Assembly: GCF_016464385.1 (NCBI RefSeq)
Contig: NZ_JADMLH010000006.1
Span: forward strand, 186,001 to 250,000
DNA: 64,000 nucleotides
Direction: 5' to 3'
DNA from: Nucisporomicrobium flavum
GTDB lineage: Bacteria; Actinomycetota; Actinomycetes; Mycobacteriales; Micromonosporaceae
Shown here: piece after piece, positions 16,111 to 24,519 of the stretch
Layout: every line of letters starts with the position of its first letter
Numbering within the stretch: position 1 is the first letter of the stretch
Program-made: the position numbers and the translations under genes
Notes under the pieces: generated by a model
Told to the model about the DNA's origin: nothing
The model's input: only the letters and a program-made list of their open reading frames with translations
The model's database searches: none

Positions 16111-16733
16111 GCGGCCGGCGTCACCTCCACGCAGCAGGCGCCGGGACGCGGGGCCAGCCGCGCCTGCGCGTCCTGCCCCAGACCGTCCAGCAGACCCGTG
16201 ACGAAGCTCAGGTTGAGCCCGCACACCAACTCCGTGTGCCGGGCCGCCACGGCGTGGAACGGGCAGTTGTGCAGGCGTACGGCGTCCGCGTCGGCCTCCG
16301 GCTCGAAGCCCAGGCCGGCCAGGGCGCCGAGCACGTCGCCGGCTCCGCCCATCGCCTGACCGAAGCGGCGCCCGCGTTCCCGCGCGACCTGCCCGGGTGA
16401 CTCGCCGGCGGCCAGCGCCTCGGCGAGGACGTCGGCGAGGAGCTCGTACTGCCGCTGCGGGATCGTCACTGTGAGGCCGTCGCCGGTGGGTTCGTACACC
16501 TTGGGGGCCCGGCCGCGCCCGCGGGGACGGCCGGCGGGGGGCTCGTACCGGGCCGTCAGCAGGCCGGCCTCGACCAGCTTGTCGAGGTGGAACGCGGCGA
16601 GGTTGCGCGACATCTCGGTGGCGTCGGCCGCCTCCTCGCGCCCGACGGCGTGGTCCTGCCGGCGGACGTAGTCGTAGAGCGCGCGGCGCGAGGGGTCCGC
16701 GAGCGTGGCGACGGCGTTCCACGGCTCGGTCAC
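16101..16733 (-). CDS. Second SufR/ArsR-like winged-helix regulator with Cys sensor motifs
   Basis: 210 aa. Winged helix at about 1-75 ('DPSRRALYDYVRRQDHAVGR', 'LAAFHLDKLVEAGLLTAR'). The sensor half has 'HNCPFHAVAARHTELVCGLN', with Cys 14 residues apart as in the regulator at 1633, and then 'PGACCVEV' near the C-terminus. This repeats the SufR-like pattern. It is divergent from folE and its flavoprotein, with a long inverted repeat between them, so it most likely controls folE. It overlaps the adenylate kinase tail to tail by 10 nt. Confidence 0.72.
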   Translation of the reverse strand: MTEPWNAVATLADPSRRALYDYVRRQDHAVGREEAADATEMSRNLAAFHLDKLVEAGLLTARYEPPAGRPRGRGRAPKVYEPTGDGLTVTIPQRQYELLADVLAEALAAGESPGQVARERGRRFGQAMGGAGDVLGALAGLGFEPEADADAVRLHNCPFHAVAARHTELVCGLNLSFVTGLLDGLGQDAQARLAPRPGACCVEVTPAAQP

Positions 16734-16780
16734 CGCCCCAGATTATCACCAGCGAGCGCTATTGAAATTCCCCGGCGCGT

Positions 16781-16823
16781 CCTCCAGGATTAAAACCAAC
16801 AGCCGTTGTTCAAAATCTGGAGG
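16781..16823 (+). promoter_or_regulatory. 43-nt inverted repeat covering the folE ribosome site
   Basis: Arms CCTCCAGGATT (16781-16791) and AATCTGGAGG (16814-16823) pair over 10 positions with one bulge; a smaller CAAC/GTTG pair sits inside. The right arm contains the GGAGG ribosome site of folE. If it is in the transcript, the hairpin would hide that site. A possible -35 (TTGAAA, 16762-16767) places the -10 inside the left arm, in which case the repeat acts as a DNA operator for the divergent SufR-like regulator. Both readings are inference. Confidence 0.5.
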
Positions 16824-16830
16824 CTCGCCG

Positions 16831-17427
16831 ATGACGATCACCGCTGAACGGATCACCCCCCGGGACACCGGGCGGAACCCCGTCACCGCGGAACGCGCGG
16901 CCGCGGACTTCCTCACCGCGCTCGGCCTCGACCTCAGCCGGCCAGGTCTGGCGGAGACGCCGGGCCGCATGGCACGGGCGTACGCGGAGCTGCTCACGCC
17001 GCGGCCGTTCGACCTCACCACCTTCGACAACGACGAGAAGTACGACGAGCTGGTGCTCGCCCGCTCGATCCCGGTCCGCTCGGTCTGCGAGCACCACCTC
17101 CTGCCGTTCATCGGCGTCGCCCACGTCGGGTACCTGCCGGACGACCGCATCCTCGGCCTGTCCAAGCTCGCCCGGGTCGTTGAGTTCTTCGCGCACCGCC
17201 CGCAGGTCCAGGAGCGGCTGACCAAGCAGGTCGCGGACTGGCTCGACGAGCACCTGCGCCCGCGCGGCGTCGGCGTGGTCATCGAGGCCGACCACCTGTG
17301 CATGAGCCTGCGCGGCGTCCAGGCCACGGGCGCCCGCACCATCACCTCCACCCTGCTGGGCACCCTGCGCGACGACGCCCGCTCGCGGGGCGAGTTCTTC
17401 GCCGTCGCGGGCCTCGGCAACCACTGA
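16831..17427 (+). CDS. folE: GTP cyclohydrolase I (FolE type)
   Basis: 198 aa, ATG at 16831 with GGAGG 7 nt upstream. It converts GTP to dihydroneopterin triphosphate, the first step to folate or tetrahydropterin. Zinc/active-site motifs are 'SVCEHHLLPFIGVAHVGYLP' and 'DHLCMSLRGVQATGARTIT', both intact and matching the zinc-dependent IA type. The N-terminus has 'ALGLDLSRPGLAETPGRMAR'. It is not clustered with other folate genes but with a ferredoxin-reductase-type flavoprotein and an Fe-S-type regulator, so it is probably a conditionally expressed paralogue. Confidence 0.87.
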   Translation: MTITAERITPRDTGRNPVTAERAAADFLTALGLDLSRPGLAETPGRMARAYAELLTPRPFDLTTFDNDEKYDELVLARSIPVRSVCEHHLLPFIGVAHVGYLPDDRILGLSKLARVVEFFAHRPQVQERLTKQVADWLDEHLRPRGVGVVIEADHLCMSLRGVQATGARTITSTLLGTLRDDARSRGEFFAVAGLGNH

Positions 17428-17444
17428 CCAGGAAGGACGAGCCC

Positions 17445-18674
17445 ATGTCCGACAACCGCACCTTCGTCATCGCCGGCGCCGGTCTCGCCGGCGCCAAGGC
17501 CGCCGAGACCCTGCGCGACGAGGGCTTCACCGGCCGGGTCGTGCTGCTCGGCGACGAGCCGGAACGACCGTACGAACGCCCGCCGCTGTCCAAGGGCCTC
17601 CTGCTCGGGACGGCCGCGGAGGACAGCGTGCACGTCCACGACGCGGGCTGGTACGCCGCCCACGACGTCGAGCTGCGCACCGAATGTCCCGCCACCGCCG
17701 TCGACCGGGCCGGGCACCACGTACGCCTGTCCGACGGCCAGGAGCTCGCGTACGACAAGCTGCTGCTCGCCACCGGTGCCAGGCCGCGCGGGCTGCCGCT
17801 GCCCGGCGCCGGCCTGGACGGCGTGCTGCACCTGCGTACCCTCGCCGACGCCCGCCGCCTCACGCAGACCGTGACCGGCGGCGCCAAGCTGGTCGTGATC
17901 GGCGCCGGATGGATCGGCCTGGAGGTCGCCGCGGCCGCCCGCGCGCGCGGAGCCGAGGTCACCGTGGTGGAGACCGCGCGGCTGCCGCTGCACCACGTCC
18001 TGGGCACCACTCTCGCCCGCGTCTTCACCGGCCTGCACCTGGAGCACGGGGTGGTCTTCCACTTCGGCGCCCGGACCACCGAGCTGCGCGGCACGGGCCG
18101 GGTCACGCACGTCGTCCTCGACGACGGCACCGTGCTCGCCGCGGACGCGGTGCTGGTCGCGGTGGGCGCCGAGCCCAACACCGCCCTGGCGGCGCAGGCG
18201 TCGCTGCGGGTGGACAACGGCATCCTGGTCGACGCCGCGCTGCGCACCGACGACCCGGACATCTTCGCCGCGGGAGATGTGGCGAACATCGACCATCCAC
18301 TGCTGAAATCACGGGTACGGGTCGAGCACTGGGACAACGCGCTGCACACCGGACCGGCCGCCGCCCGCGCGATGCTGGACCGCCCGGTGAGCTACGACCG
18401 GCTGCCGTATTTCTTCACCGACCAGTACGACCTCGGCATGGAGTACGCCGGCTGGGTCCCGCCCGGGGCCGGCACCGGCCTGGTGGTCCGCGGCGACCTC
18501 GAGGGCCGCGAGTTCATCGCGTTCTGGACCGCGGGCGGCCGCGTCCTGGCCGGCATGAACGTCAACGTCTGGGACGTCACCGACCCGATCCAGCACCTGA
18601 TCCGTACGGGTGCGATCGTCGACCCGCAGCGTCTGCGCGACCCCGGCGTCCCGCTGACCGAGCTCGTACCCTGA
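17445..18674 (+). CDS. Ferredoxin/rubredoxin reductase-type FAD oxidoreductase
   Basis: 409 aa, 17 nt after folE with AGGAAGGA before the ATG. Two nucleotide folds: FAD site 'FVIAGAGLAGAKAAETLR' at residues 5-22 and NAD(P)H site 'LVVIGAGWIGLEVAAAARAR' at about 148. 'RPYERPPLSKGLL' and 'IFAAGDVANIDHP' are signatures of the ferredoxin reductase/BphA4 family, and the C-terminal reductase domain (about 320-400) is present. It passes electrons from NAD(P)H to a ferredoxin or rubredoxin not encoded nearby. Co-transcription with folE suggests a shared redox-stress role. Confidence 0.82.
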   Translation: MSDNRTFVIAGAGLAGAKAAETLRDEGFTGRVVLLGDEPERPYERPPLSKGLLLGTAAEDSVHVHDAGWYAAHDVELRTECPATAVDRAGHHVRLSDGQELAYDKLLLATGARPRGLPLPGAGLDGVLHLRTLADARRLTQTVTGGAKLVVIGAGWIGLEVAAAARARGAEVTVVETARLPLHHVLGTTLARVFTGLHLEHGVVFHFGARTTELRGTGRVTHVVLDDGTVLAADAVLVAVGAEPNTALAAQASLRVDNGILVDAALRTDDPDIFAAGDVANIDHPLLKSRVRVEHWDNALHTGPAAARAMLDRPVSYDRLPYFFTDQYDLGMEYAGWVPPGAGTGLVVRGDLEGREFIAFWTAGGRVLAGMNVNVWDVTDPIQHLIRTGAIVDPQRLRDPGVPLTELVP

Positions 18675-18678
18675 CCCG

Positions 18679-18957
18679 TCAGGCGACCACCGCGTTGTTG
18701 GCCCGGGCCCACTCGGCGACGAAGTCCTCCGTCTCGGCGGGGGCCGCGTGGGCCAGCAACGCGTCCAGCGCGTCCCGCAGCGCCCGCACGCCCGCGGCGG
18801 TCATCGCCACGGTGGTCGCGCTGTAGTCGCCGACCTGCAGCGCGTACGGGTAGACCGGGTCCGCGGTCGGCTCCAGCCGGATCACCGGATGGCCCGCCTG
18901 CTGCCACGGCCGGATGGGGCGCGGCTGAACCGGGGATGTGGTGGGCCGGTCGCTCAT
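18679..18957 (-). CDS. Hypothetical protein
   Basis: 92 aa, with a strong GAGGAGG site before the ATG at 18957. It has a Pro-rich N-terminus and a central stretch 'YPYALQVGDYSATTVAMTAA' that reads as beta strands, then a helix 'GVRALRDALDALLAHA'. No signal peptide, no Cys. It is convergent with the flavoprotein (4-nt gap). I do not recognise the family. Confidence 0.5.
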   Translation of the reverse strand: MSDRPTTSPVQPRPIRPWQQAGHPVIRLEPTADPVYPYALQVGDYSATTVAMTAAGVRALRDALDALLAHAAPAETEDFVAEWARANNAVVA

Positions 18958-19047
18958 GACGACCTCCTCGAGAGGCGAACGGGGCGGCGCGGTCAGCCCG
19001 CCGGGATCATCCTCGGAGCCGTCCGGGGCAGCCCGGGTGCACGCCGG

Positions 19048-19061
19048 TCACCGTACGGTGA
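19048..19061. promoter_or_regulatory. Perfect palindrome TCACCGTACGGTGA
   Basis: A 14-bp perfect palindrome 41 nt before the ATG of the next gene and in the divergent gap after 18957. Its position and length fit an operator for a dimeric repressor (TetR/GntR size). No regulator is encoded next to it. Confidence 0.45.
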
Positions 19062-19102
19062 GAGCCGCCGGCCCGGTTGACGCCGGCGGCGAGGATGTCA
19101 CC

Positions 19103-19510
19103 ATGGTCGACGTCATTGCTTCCCGTGCCGAGGCGCCGGGCCGGCGCACCTGGCCGATCGTGGTCGCCGCCGCCGTGGTGGCCGCCGTGGCCGCCACCGG
19201 ACTGCTGCTGCTGACCTGGCCGCGGACGACGACCGTACGGACGATGCCGGCGACCGTCGGCTACGGCGGCGCCCCGGCGGCGCACGTCGCGGTGCTCAGA
19301 CACGTGCACGCGCCGCTCGGCACCGATCACTGGCTGGTCGTGCTGGGCAGCGATCCGGGCGGCGACTACGGCCACGTCGTCCGCCTCGACGCGACCGGCG
19401 TCGACCCCGCCTCCGTCACCGTGCAGTGGGAGAAGGACGCCGCCGTTCTCGTGTACGGCAGCGGGCACCGGCTGAGCGTGCCGTCACGGTTCTTCACCGG
19501 CGGCCGCTGA
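19103..19510 (+). CDS. Single-pass membrane protein, hypothetical
   Basis: 135 aa. The ATG at 19103 is chosen because the palindrome and promoter region lie upstream. One transmembrane segment at about residues 18-38 (IVVAAAVVAAVAATGLLLL) is followed by an outside domain with strand-rich text 'TDHWLVVLGSDPGGDYGHVV' and 'SVTVQWEKDAAVLVYGSGHR'. No catalytic motif is seen. Function unknown; a small surface or periplasmic-type sensor domain is possible. Confidence 0.5.
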   Translation: MVDVIASRAEAPGRRTWPIVVAAAVVAAVAATGLLLLTWPRTTTVRTMPATVGYGGAPAAHVAVLRHVHAPLGTDHWLVVLGSDPGGDYGHVVRLDATGVDPASVTVQWEKDAAVLVYGSGHRLSVPSRFFTGGR

Positions 19511-19669
19511 CCCGGGTGCTCCCGCCCGCCGTGCGGCGACGGGCTGATCGGCTCGCGGTCGGGCCGGCCGGCCCTTGAGGTGATCTCGGAACCGGCGGGA
19601 CGCTCCGGGAGTCGCCGGTGCCCGCGCTCCACGGCGAACCCGGCGACCTCGTCGGCGAGGAGGTCAGCG

Positions 19670-20260
19670 ATGTCAGTGATCCCGGACAAGAAGCCCGGAG
19701 CGTTCGGTTCCAGCCCCGACGCGGCGCTCCCGGAGTCGGTGTTCCTGCACCCGGAAGACGTGGGCGGCGCGCAGCCGCGGCACCCGGACGACGAGTTCGG
19801 GCGCTACCTGCGTCCGCCGATGCCGTGCCGCGACGGCCGGTACGCCAGCCGGCTGCTGCGGCGGGCCGAGGGGACCGTGCTGATCGACTATCCGGTCGCG
19901 GGGTTCCACACCACCCTCCTGGAACACGTCACCCGTTACCGGGGCGCCGGCGCGGCCGCGTACCTCCGGGAACTGCGCCTGGCGGCGGGCCGCGACGGTG
20001 GCTGCACCGACGATGCCGGGCTGTGGACGGTCGAGGAGACCGGGATCGCCGGTCCGCGATCCCTGCTGATCCGGCTCCACGAGGAGTTCGAGGACCCGTC
20101 CGGGCAGCCGGCGGGCAAGGACTCGTATCTGATCGCGGCCCGGACCGGGCAGATGGTCGTCGTCCTGGCCGACCTCGGGTGGGAGATGGGGTCCGGAAGA
20201 GCGGACACCGTCCGCGACCTCGTCGACGCGGCGCTGCGACGCGCCGGAACCCTGCGGTAG
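19670..20260 (+). CDS. Hypothetical protein
   Basis: 196 aa, ATG at 19670 with GAGGAGG upstream; the longer open frame before it has no ribosome site. A soluble protein with strands such as 'GTVLIDYPVAGFHTTLLEHV' and 'SYLIAARTGQMVVVLADLGW'. The end 'RADTVRDLVDAALRRAGTLR' is a helix. It resembles sensor-domain or lipoprotein-like actinobacterial proteins in strand pattern, but has no signal peptide. It is followed 6 nt later by the HAF-repeat gene, so the two are likely co-transcribed. Confidence 0.5.
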   Translation: MSVIPDKKPGAFGSSPDAALPESVFLHPEDVGGAQPRHPDDEFGRYLRPPMPCRDGRYASRLLRRAEGTVLIDYPVAGFHTTLLEHVTRYRGAGAAAYLRELRLAAGRDGGCTDDAGLWTVEETGIAGPRSLLIRLHEEFEDPSGQPAGKDSYLIAARTGQMVVVLADLGWEMGSGRADTVRDLVDAALRRAGTLR

Positions 20261-20266
20261 CCGGCC

Positions 20267-21298
20267 ATGTCATTCCCGACTCTGAGCACCGTCCTTTCCA
20301 CCGTCATTCTGACCGCGCTGCCGGCGCTGCCGGCCTCGGCCGTCGCGGGGAGCGCGGTCGCGCCGGCACCCGGGCACTACCGGTCGGTGGCCCTCGGCAC
20401 GCTGGGCGGATCCTCCACCATGGCGTTCGGTCTCAACGACCGCTCCCAGGTGGTCGGCCGATCGGAGACCTCCGCCGGCACCTTCCACCCGTTCCTGTGG
20501 CAGCGCGGGCACCTGACCGACCTCGGTGTGCTGGCCGCCGGCCCGGACGAGTCGGGCACGGCCCGCGACATCAACGCCCGCGGTGACGTGGTGGGCGGCA
20601 GCCGCGACGCGCAGGGACACATGCGGGCGGTGCTGTGGCGGCACGGCCGCATCACGGTGCTGGGCAGCCTCTCCGGCACGGCCACCGCCCTCAACGACCG
20701 GGGGCAGGTGGTCGGCACCCAGTGGACCGAGACCACGCCGCCCCGCGGGTTCATCTGGCAGCACGGACGCCTGCGTGACCTCGGCATCGCCGGCCCCACC
20801 GAACCGCTCGGCATCAACAACCGGGGCCAGGTCGTCGGCTGGTCCGGCCGGGGTGCCGACGGGCCGCGCCGCGCCTTCCTGTGGGACCACGGCACGGTGA
20901 CCTGGCTGGCGACGCCCGGTCCGGACAGCAGCGCCGGCGCCATCAACGACCGCGGTGAGATCGTCGGCGGGATCGGCACCACCGGCGGCGAGCAGGTCCC
21001 CCATGCGGCCCGCTGGTACCGCGGCACCGTGACAGACCTCGGCGTCCTGCCGGGCGGCAACGCCAGCAGCGCCACCGCCATCAACAACCGCGGCGTCATC
21101 GTCGGCGTCAGCAATGCCGAGCCGTACTCCATCGAGGAACACGCGGTGCTGTTCCGGCACGGCGCGGTCCTCGATCTCGTCCCGGCCGGGATTCCGCAGG
21201 AGGCGGCGGCGTACGTGAGCGGCCTCAACAACCGCGGCGAGATCATCGCAGCCGGCATCCTCTACCGGCCGGCGGGCTGCTACCGGCGGGCCGGCTGA
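20267..21298 (+). CDS. Secreted HAF-repeat beta-propeller-like protein
   Basis: 343 aa. A signal peptide at residues 1-27 ends near 'ALPASAVAG'. The mature part is built of about six repeats of roughly 45 aa with the pattern 'A-x-x-(I/L)N(D/N)RGQVVG…FLW..G..TDLG', the HAF-repeat signature (for example 'INNRGQVVGWSGRG', 'AFLWDHGTV', 'ALNDRGQVVGTQW'). Such repeats form an extracellular propeller-like domain of unknown role, often as isolated secreted proteins. The repeats are seen; the function is not known. Confidence 0.75.
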   Translation: MSFPTLSTVLSTVILTALPALPASAVAGSAVAPAPGHYRSVALGTLGGSSTMAFGLNDRSQVVGRSETSAGTFHPFLWQRGHLTDLGVLAAGPDESGTARDINARGDVVGGSRDAQGHMRAVLWRHGRITVLGSLSGTATALNDRGQVVGTQWTETTPPRGFIWQHGRLRDLGIAGPTEPLGINNRGQVVGWSGRGADGPRRAFLWDHGTVTWLATPGPDSSAGAINDRGEIVGGIGTTGGEQVPHAARWYRGTVTDLGVLPGGNASSATAINNRGVIVGVSNAEPYSIEEHAVLFRHGAVLDLVPAGIPQEAAAYVSGLNNRGEIIAAGILYRPAGCYRRAG

Positions 21299-21420
21299 GA
21301 AGGGGGCCGAGGCGACCGAACTCCGCCCGGCACAGGGCCCGAGCGGCCCGGCGTACCGGTGCGTCCGGCACTGTCGGCACAGATCGGCCGGGCGTTATGC
21401 CTGAGGGAGAGGAGGTCGTC

Positions 21421-21912
21421 ATGGATGTCAAGAAGGCTCCGGCCGGACCGCGACTGTCGCCGCAGCAGGTGTGGGACGCGGTGGCGCACGCCTCGTTCGC
21501 GGTGCTCAGTCACGTGACTGCGGCCGGTGCCCCGCGTTCCAGCGGCGTCGTCTACGTCGTCAGCGGCGGCAGCATGTACGTGGCCGTCGCGCCGGACAGC
21601 TGGAAGGCCCGGCACATCGGCGTGGACGGGAGGGTGGCGGTCACCGTACCGATCCGCCGGGGCGGGCTGCTGGCGTCGGTCTTCCCCATCCCGCCCATGA
21701 CGATCAGCTTCGCCGGGGTGGCCACGCTGCGCACCGCCGAGACCGTTGACTCGGTGCCGGGCCTCGCTCGCCTGGTGCCCCCGGATCGGCGCGACGCGTG
21801 CACGATCGTCGAGGTCCGGCCGGAGGGGCACTTCGTGACGTACGGGGTCGGGGTGCCGCTCCTGGCGATGCGCGACCCGGCCCGGTCACGCGCCCGGATA
21901 CCCGTGGCCTGA
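21421..21912 (+). CDS. Pyridoxamine 5'-phosphate oxidase-family flavin-binding split barrel
   Basis: 163 aa from the ATG at 21421, preceded by GGAGAGGAGG; an in-frame ATG at 21397 would place that site inside the gene. It has a split-barrel fold: 'SFAVLSHVTAAGAPRSSGVV' and 'MYVAVAPDSWKARHIGVDGR' are the flavin/F420-binding strand pattern. This superfamily includes F420-dependent reductases and heme- or FMN-binding proteins, so the cofactor cannot be fixed here. It stands alone between two other units. Confidence 0.65.
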   Translation: MDVKKAPAGPRLSPQQVWDAVAHASFAVLSHVTAAGAPRSSGVVYVVSGGSMYVAVAPDSWKARHIGVDGRVAVTVPIRRGGLLASVFPIPPMTISFAGVATLRTAETVDSVPGLARLVPPDRRDACTIVEVRPEGHFVTYGVGVPLLAMRDPARSRARIPVA

Positions 21913-21991
21913 CAACCCGCCGCGGCCGCGGGAGAGCGGCCGCGGCGGCCGAGAAGCGCCGCGGGCGAGCGGCCGCGGCCGGCATCGGGCG

Positions 21992-22696
21992 TCAGGCGAC
22001 GAACGCGGCCGCCTGCAGGATGACGTCGGCGACCGGGCCGGGCTGTGACGCGGCGATCGCGTGGGACGCGCCGGGGAGCTCGACGGCGGTGCGGGCGCCG
22101 GCGCGCTTCGCCATGAAGCGGTGGGCCTCGAGCGGGATGTTGCGGTCCAGCTCGGGGTAGATGAACCAGGACGGCACGGTCTTCCACGCCGGCTCACCGG
22201 AACCCTCGTTGAGCGCCGTGGTGTTCAGCGGGCGCTGGGTCACCGCGTCGAGCGCCGCGCGGCCGGCCGGCACGTCGGCGATGAACTGCTGATGGAACTT
22301 CTCCTGGCGGATGTACAGGTCGACGGTGCCGTCGGGCAGCGGGATCTCGTGAAGAGTCTCACCGAGGGTGCTGCCCGGGAACATGCCGGACAGCTGGCCG
22401 ATGCTCTCGCCGGCCTCGGGCGCGAACGCGGCGACGTACACGAGCGCCTTCACGTGGGCGTGGCCGACCGCGGCGTTGGACAGGACCGCACCGCCGTACG
22501 AGTGCCCGGCGAGCACGACCGGCCCGTCGATCGAGGCGAGGACGGCGGAGACGGCGGCGGCGTCGCCGGAGAGGCTGCGCAGCGGGTTCGGTGCGGCGAC
22601 GACCCGGTGGTCCTCGGCCCGCAGGCGCCCGATCACCTCGTTCCAGCTCGCGGACTCGGCGAACGCGCCGTGGACGAGGACGATGGTCGGCTTCAT
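21992..22696 (-). CDS. Alpha/beta hydrolase (esterase type)
   Basis: 234 aa with oxyanion stretch 'VHGAFAESASW', nucleophile elbow 'GHSYGG' (Ser at about residue 67), acid in the 'YPELDRNIP' region and catalytic His in 'GASHAIA'. The sequence is typical of small soluble esterases of the EstC/salicylate-esterase-like group. It is divergent from the amidohydrolase across a TTGCA-rich operator region and is probably controlled by the MarR regulator at 24037. Confidence 0.78.
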   Translation of the reverse strand: MKPTIVLVHGAFAESASWNEVIGRLRAEDHRVVAAPNPLRSLSGDAAAVSAVLASIDGPVVLAGHSYGGAVLSNAAVGHAHVKALVYVAAFAPEAGESIGQLSGMFPGSTLGETLHEIPLPDGTVDLYIRQEKFHQQFIADVPAGRAALDAVTQRPLNTTALNEGSGEPAWKTVPSWFIYPELDRNIPLEAHRFMAKRAGARTAVELPGASHAIAASQPGPVADVILQAAAFVA

Positions 22697-22755
22697 GGAA
22701 GACCCTTTCGGTGACGGTCACACAAACGACGGGCTCACCCTACAACCGCGTTGCA

Positions 22756-22775
22756 ACTTGCAATTGCGTGCAAGT
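22756..22775. promoter_or_regulatory. Inverted repeat ACTTGCA-N6-TGCAAGT, likely MarR operator
   Basis: Perfect 7-bp arms, 18 nt before the amidohydrolase ATG and 60 nt from the divergent esterase start. Extra TTGCA/TGCAA half-sites surround it (22751-22792), giving four or more in about 40 bp. The MarR protein encoded after the amidohydrolase is the obvious candidate to bind here. Confidence 0.6.
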
Positions 22776-22792
22776 GTGCAAGCATATGCAAC

Positions 22793-24040
22793 ATGACAGA
22801 CGTAATCATCAACGCACGGATCTTCGACGGCCGGGACCTCATCGACGCCACCACCGTGGTCGTCGAGGGCCACCGCATCGCCGCGGTCGGCGGCGATGCG
22901 CCCGCCGGCGCCCAGGTCATCGACGCGGCGGGCGGGACGCTGCTGCCCGGCCTGATCGACGCCCACGTGCACACGAACGTGCCGGGCCTGGCCCTCGCCC
23001 TGCGCTTCGGCGTCACCACCGAGCTGGAGATGCAGGGCACGAACACCCGGCACAACCGGTCGCACATCACCGGCGACGACAGCCTGGCGGACGTACGCTC
23101 GTCCGGCTTCGGAATCACGCCGCCCGGCGGGCATCCGAGCGAACTGTTCCCCGAGGGGTTCCGGCCCGGACCGCCGCCCGGATCGCAGCCGCCCGGTGGC
23201 GGGCGGAAGCCGCTGATGCCGTTCTCGACCACGCCGGAGGAGGCCGTGGCGTTCATCCCGAAGCTCATCGACGAGGGCTCGGACTACATCAAGTTCATGG
23301 TCGACGACGGCTCCGTGGAGGGCCATCCCGGACTGCCCATGCTGGACCGGGCGACGCTGAACGCCGGCGTCGCCGAGGCCCACCGGCGCGGGATGCTGAC
23401 CGTCGCGCACGCGCTGACCGCCGAGGCGACCCGGATGGCGGTCGAGGCCGGGATCGGCGGCCTCGCGCACCTGTTCATGGACCGGCCGCACACCGGCGAA
23501 CTCGTCGACCTGATCGCCCGCTCCGGCGCGTTCGTGGTGCCCTGCGTGGTGCTGGACGCGTCGATGATGGGCATCACCGGCGCCGCGCTCGCCGACGATC
23601 CGCGGGTGTCGTCGCGGCTCGACGACCGGTGGCTCGAGACCCTGCGGTCGAGCTTCAACCACTATCCGCAGGGCGATCTGGGGGCCGTCCTGGCGTCGGT
23701 CAAGGCGTTGCACGACGCGGGGGTCGACATCCTCGTCGGTACGGACGTCTCGATGCCGTTCCCGTTCCTGGGCGGCCTGGCCCACGGGGCGAGCGTCCAC
23801 CACGAGCTGCAGTACCTCGTCGAGGCGGGCCTGACGCCGGTCGAGGCCCTGCGCGCGGCGACCAGCACGCCGGCCCGCCGGTTCGGGCTGACCGACCGTG
23901 GCCGTATCGCCCCGGGGCTGCGCGCCGACCTGCTGCTGGTGGACGGCGACCCGACCACCGTCATCGGCGACACGCTCAACACCCGGGCGGTCTGGCGGCG
24001 CGGAACGCGTCACGAACCCGCGGCTAGGCTGGCCCGGTGA
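22793..24040 (+). CDS. Metal-dependent amidohydrolase
   Basis: 415 aa from the ATG at 22793. An imidazolonepropionase/prolidase-like amidohydrolase: metal ligands 'DAHVHT' (about 59-64), Lys in 'SDYIKFMVDD', His in 'TVAHALTAEA' and 'LAHLFMDRP', and Asp in 'ILVGTDVSMP'. The small beta-sandwich formed by both ends is present ('IINARIFDGRDLI', 'LRADLLLVDGDP'). A Gly/Pro-rich insertion lies at about 120-140. It has no signal peptide. The substrate is unknown. Its stop overlaps the MarR start (GTGA). Confidence 0.8.
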   Translation: MTDVIINARIFDGRDLIDATTVVVEGHRIAAVGGDAPAGAQVIDAAGGTLLPGLIDAHVHTNVPGLALALRFGVTTELEMQGTNTRHNRSHITGDDSLADVRSSGFGITPPGGHPSELFPEGFRPGPPPGSQPPGGGRKPLMPFSTTPEEAVAFIPKLIDEGSDYIKFMVDDGSVEGHPGLPMLDRATLNAGVAEAHRRGMLTVAHALTAEATRMAVEAGIGGLAHLFMDRPHTGELVDLIARSGAFVVPCVVLDASMMGITGAALADDPRVSSRLDDRWLETLRSSFNHYPQGDLGAVLASVKALHDAGVDILVGTDVSMPFPFLGGLAHGASVHHELQYLVEAGLTPVEALRAATSTPARRFGLTDRGRIAPGLRADLLLVDGDPTTVIGDTLNTRAVWRRGTRHEPAARLAR

Positions 24041-24519
24041 CCGAGCAGAAGCCGTCCCGGCGCGACCCCGACGCGGAGCTGCTGGACGCGGTCGGTCCCG
24101 CCTTCGCCCGGTTGCGGCGGCGGACGACCCAGGTGCCGGTCACGCCGCCGGTCGAGCGCAAGGACCTCAACCGCAACCTGCTGCTCAACGTCATCGACGA
24201 GGCGGAGGGCGAGATGAGCGTCGGCGCGGTGGCCGACGTGCTGGCCGTCGACCCCTCCGTGGCCAGCCGGATGATCGCCGACTGCATCGCGCACGGCTAC
24301 CTGGTCCGCCTGCCGTCGCAGGCGGACGCGCGGCGGGCGGTGCTGCAGCTCACCGAGGCCGGCTACGAGCTGCGGGACCGCTTCCGCTCGCAGCAGCGCC
24401 AGGCGTTCGAGTACATCACCCGGGACTGGCCGGCGGACGAGCGCCGCGAGCTCGCCCGCCTGATCGTCAAGTACGCGGACTCGGCGGTACGGGCGGCCGC
24501 GGCACCTCCGTCAGGCTGA
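24037..24519 (+). CDS. MarR-family regulator
   Basis: 160 aa from a GTG that overlaps the amidohydrolase stop. Winged helix at about 60-120 ('MSVGAVADVLAVDPSVASRM', 'GYLVRLPSQADARRAVLQLT'). It is co-transcribed with the amidohydrolase and likely binds the TTGCA-type inverted repeat at 22756, controlling both this operon and the divergent esterase. It ends by overlapping the ROK kinase tail to tail (9 nt). Confidence 0.78.
   Translation: MTEQKPSRRDPDAELLDAVGPAFARLRRRTTQVPVTPPVERKDLNRNLLLNVIDEAEGEMSVGAVADVLAVDPSVASRMIADCIAHGYLVRLPSQADARRAVLQLTEAGYELRDRFRSQQRQAFEYITRDWPADERRELARLIVKYADSAVRAAAAPPSG

Noticed and set aside
19561..19574. GGGCCGGCCGGCCC palindrome in the gap before 19670
   Set aside because: Perfect but made only of G and C in a GC-rich genome; expected by chance and not at a clear operator distance.
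22591..24027. A 478-aa plus-strand frame overlapping the amidohydrolase
   Set aside because: Out-of-frame Arg-rich shadow of a gene with clear metal-ligand motifs.
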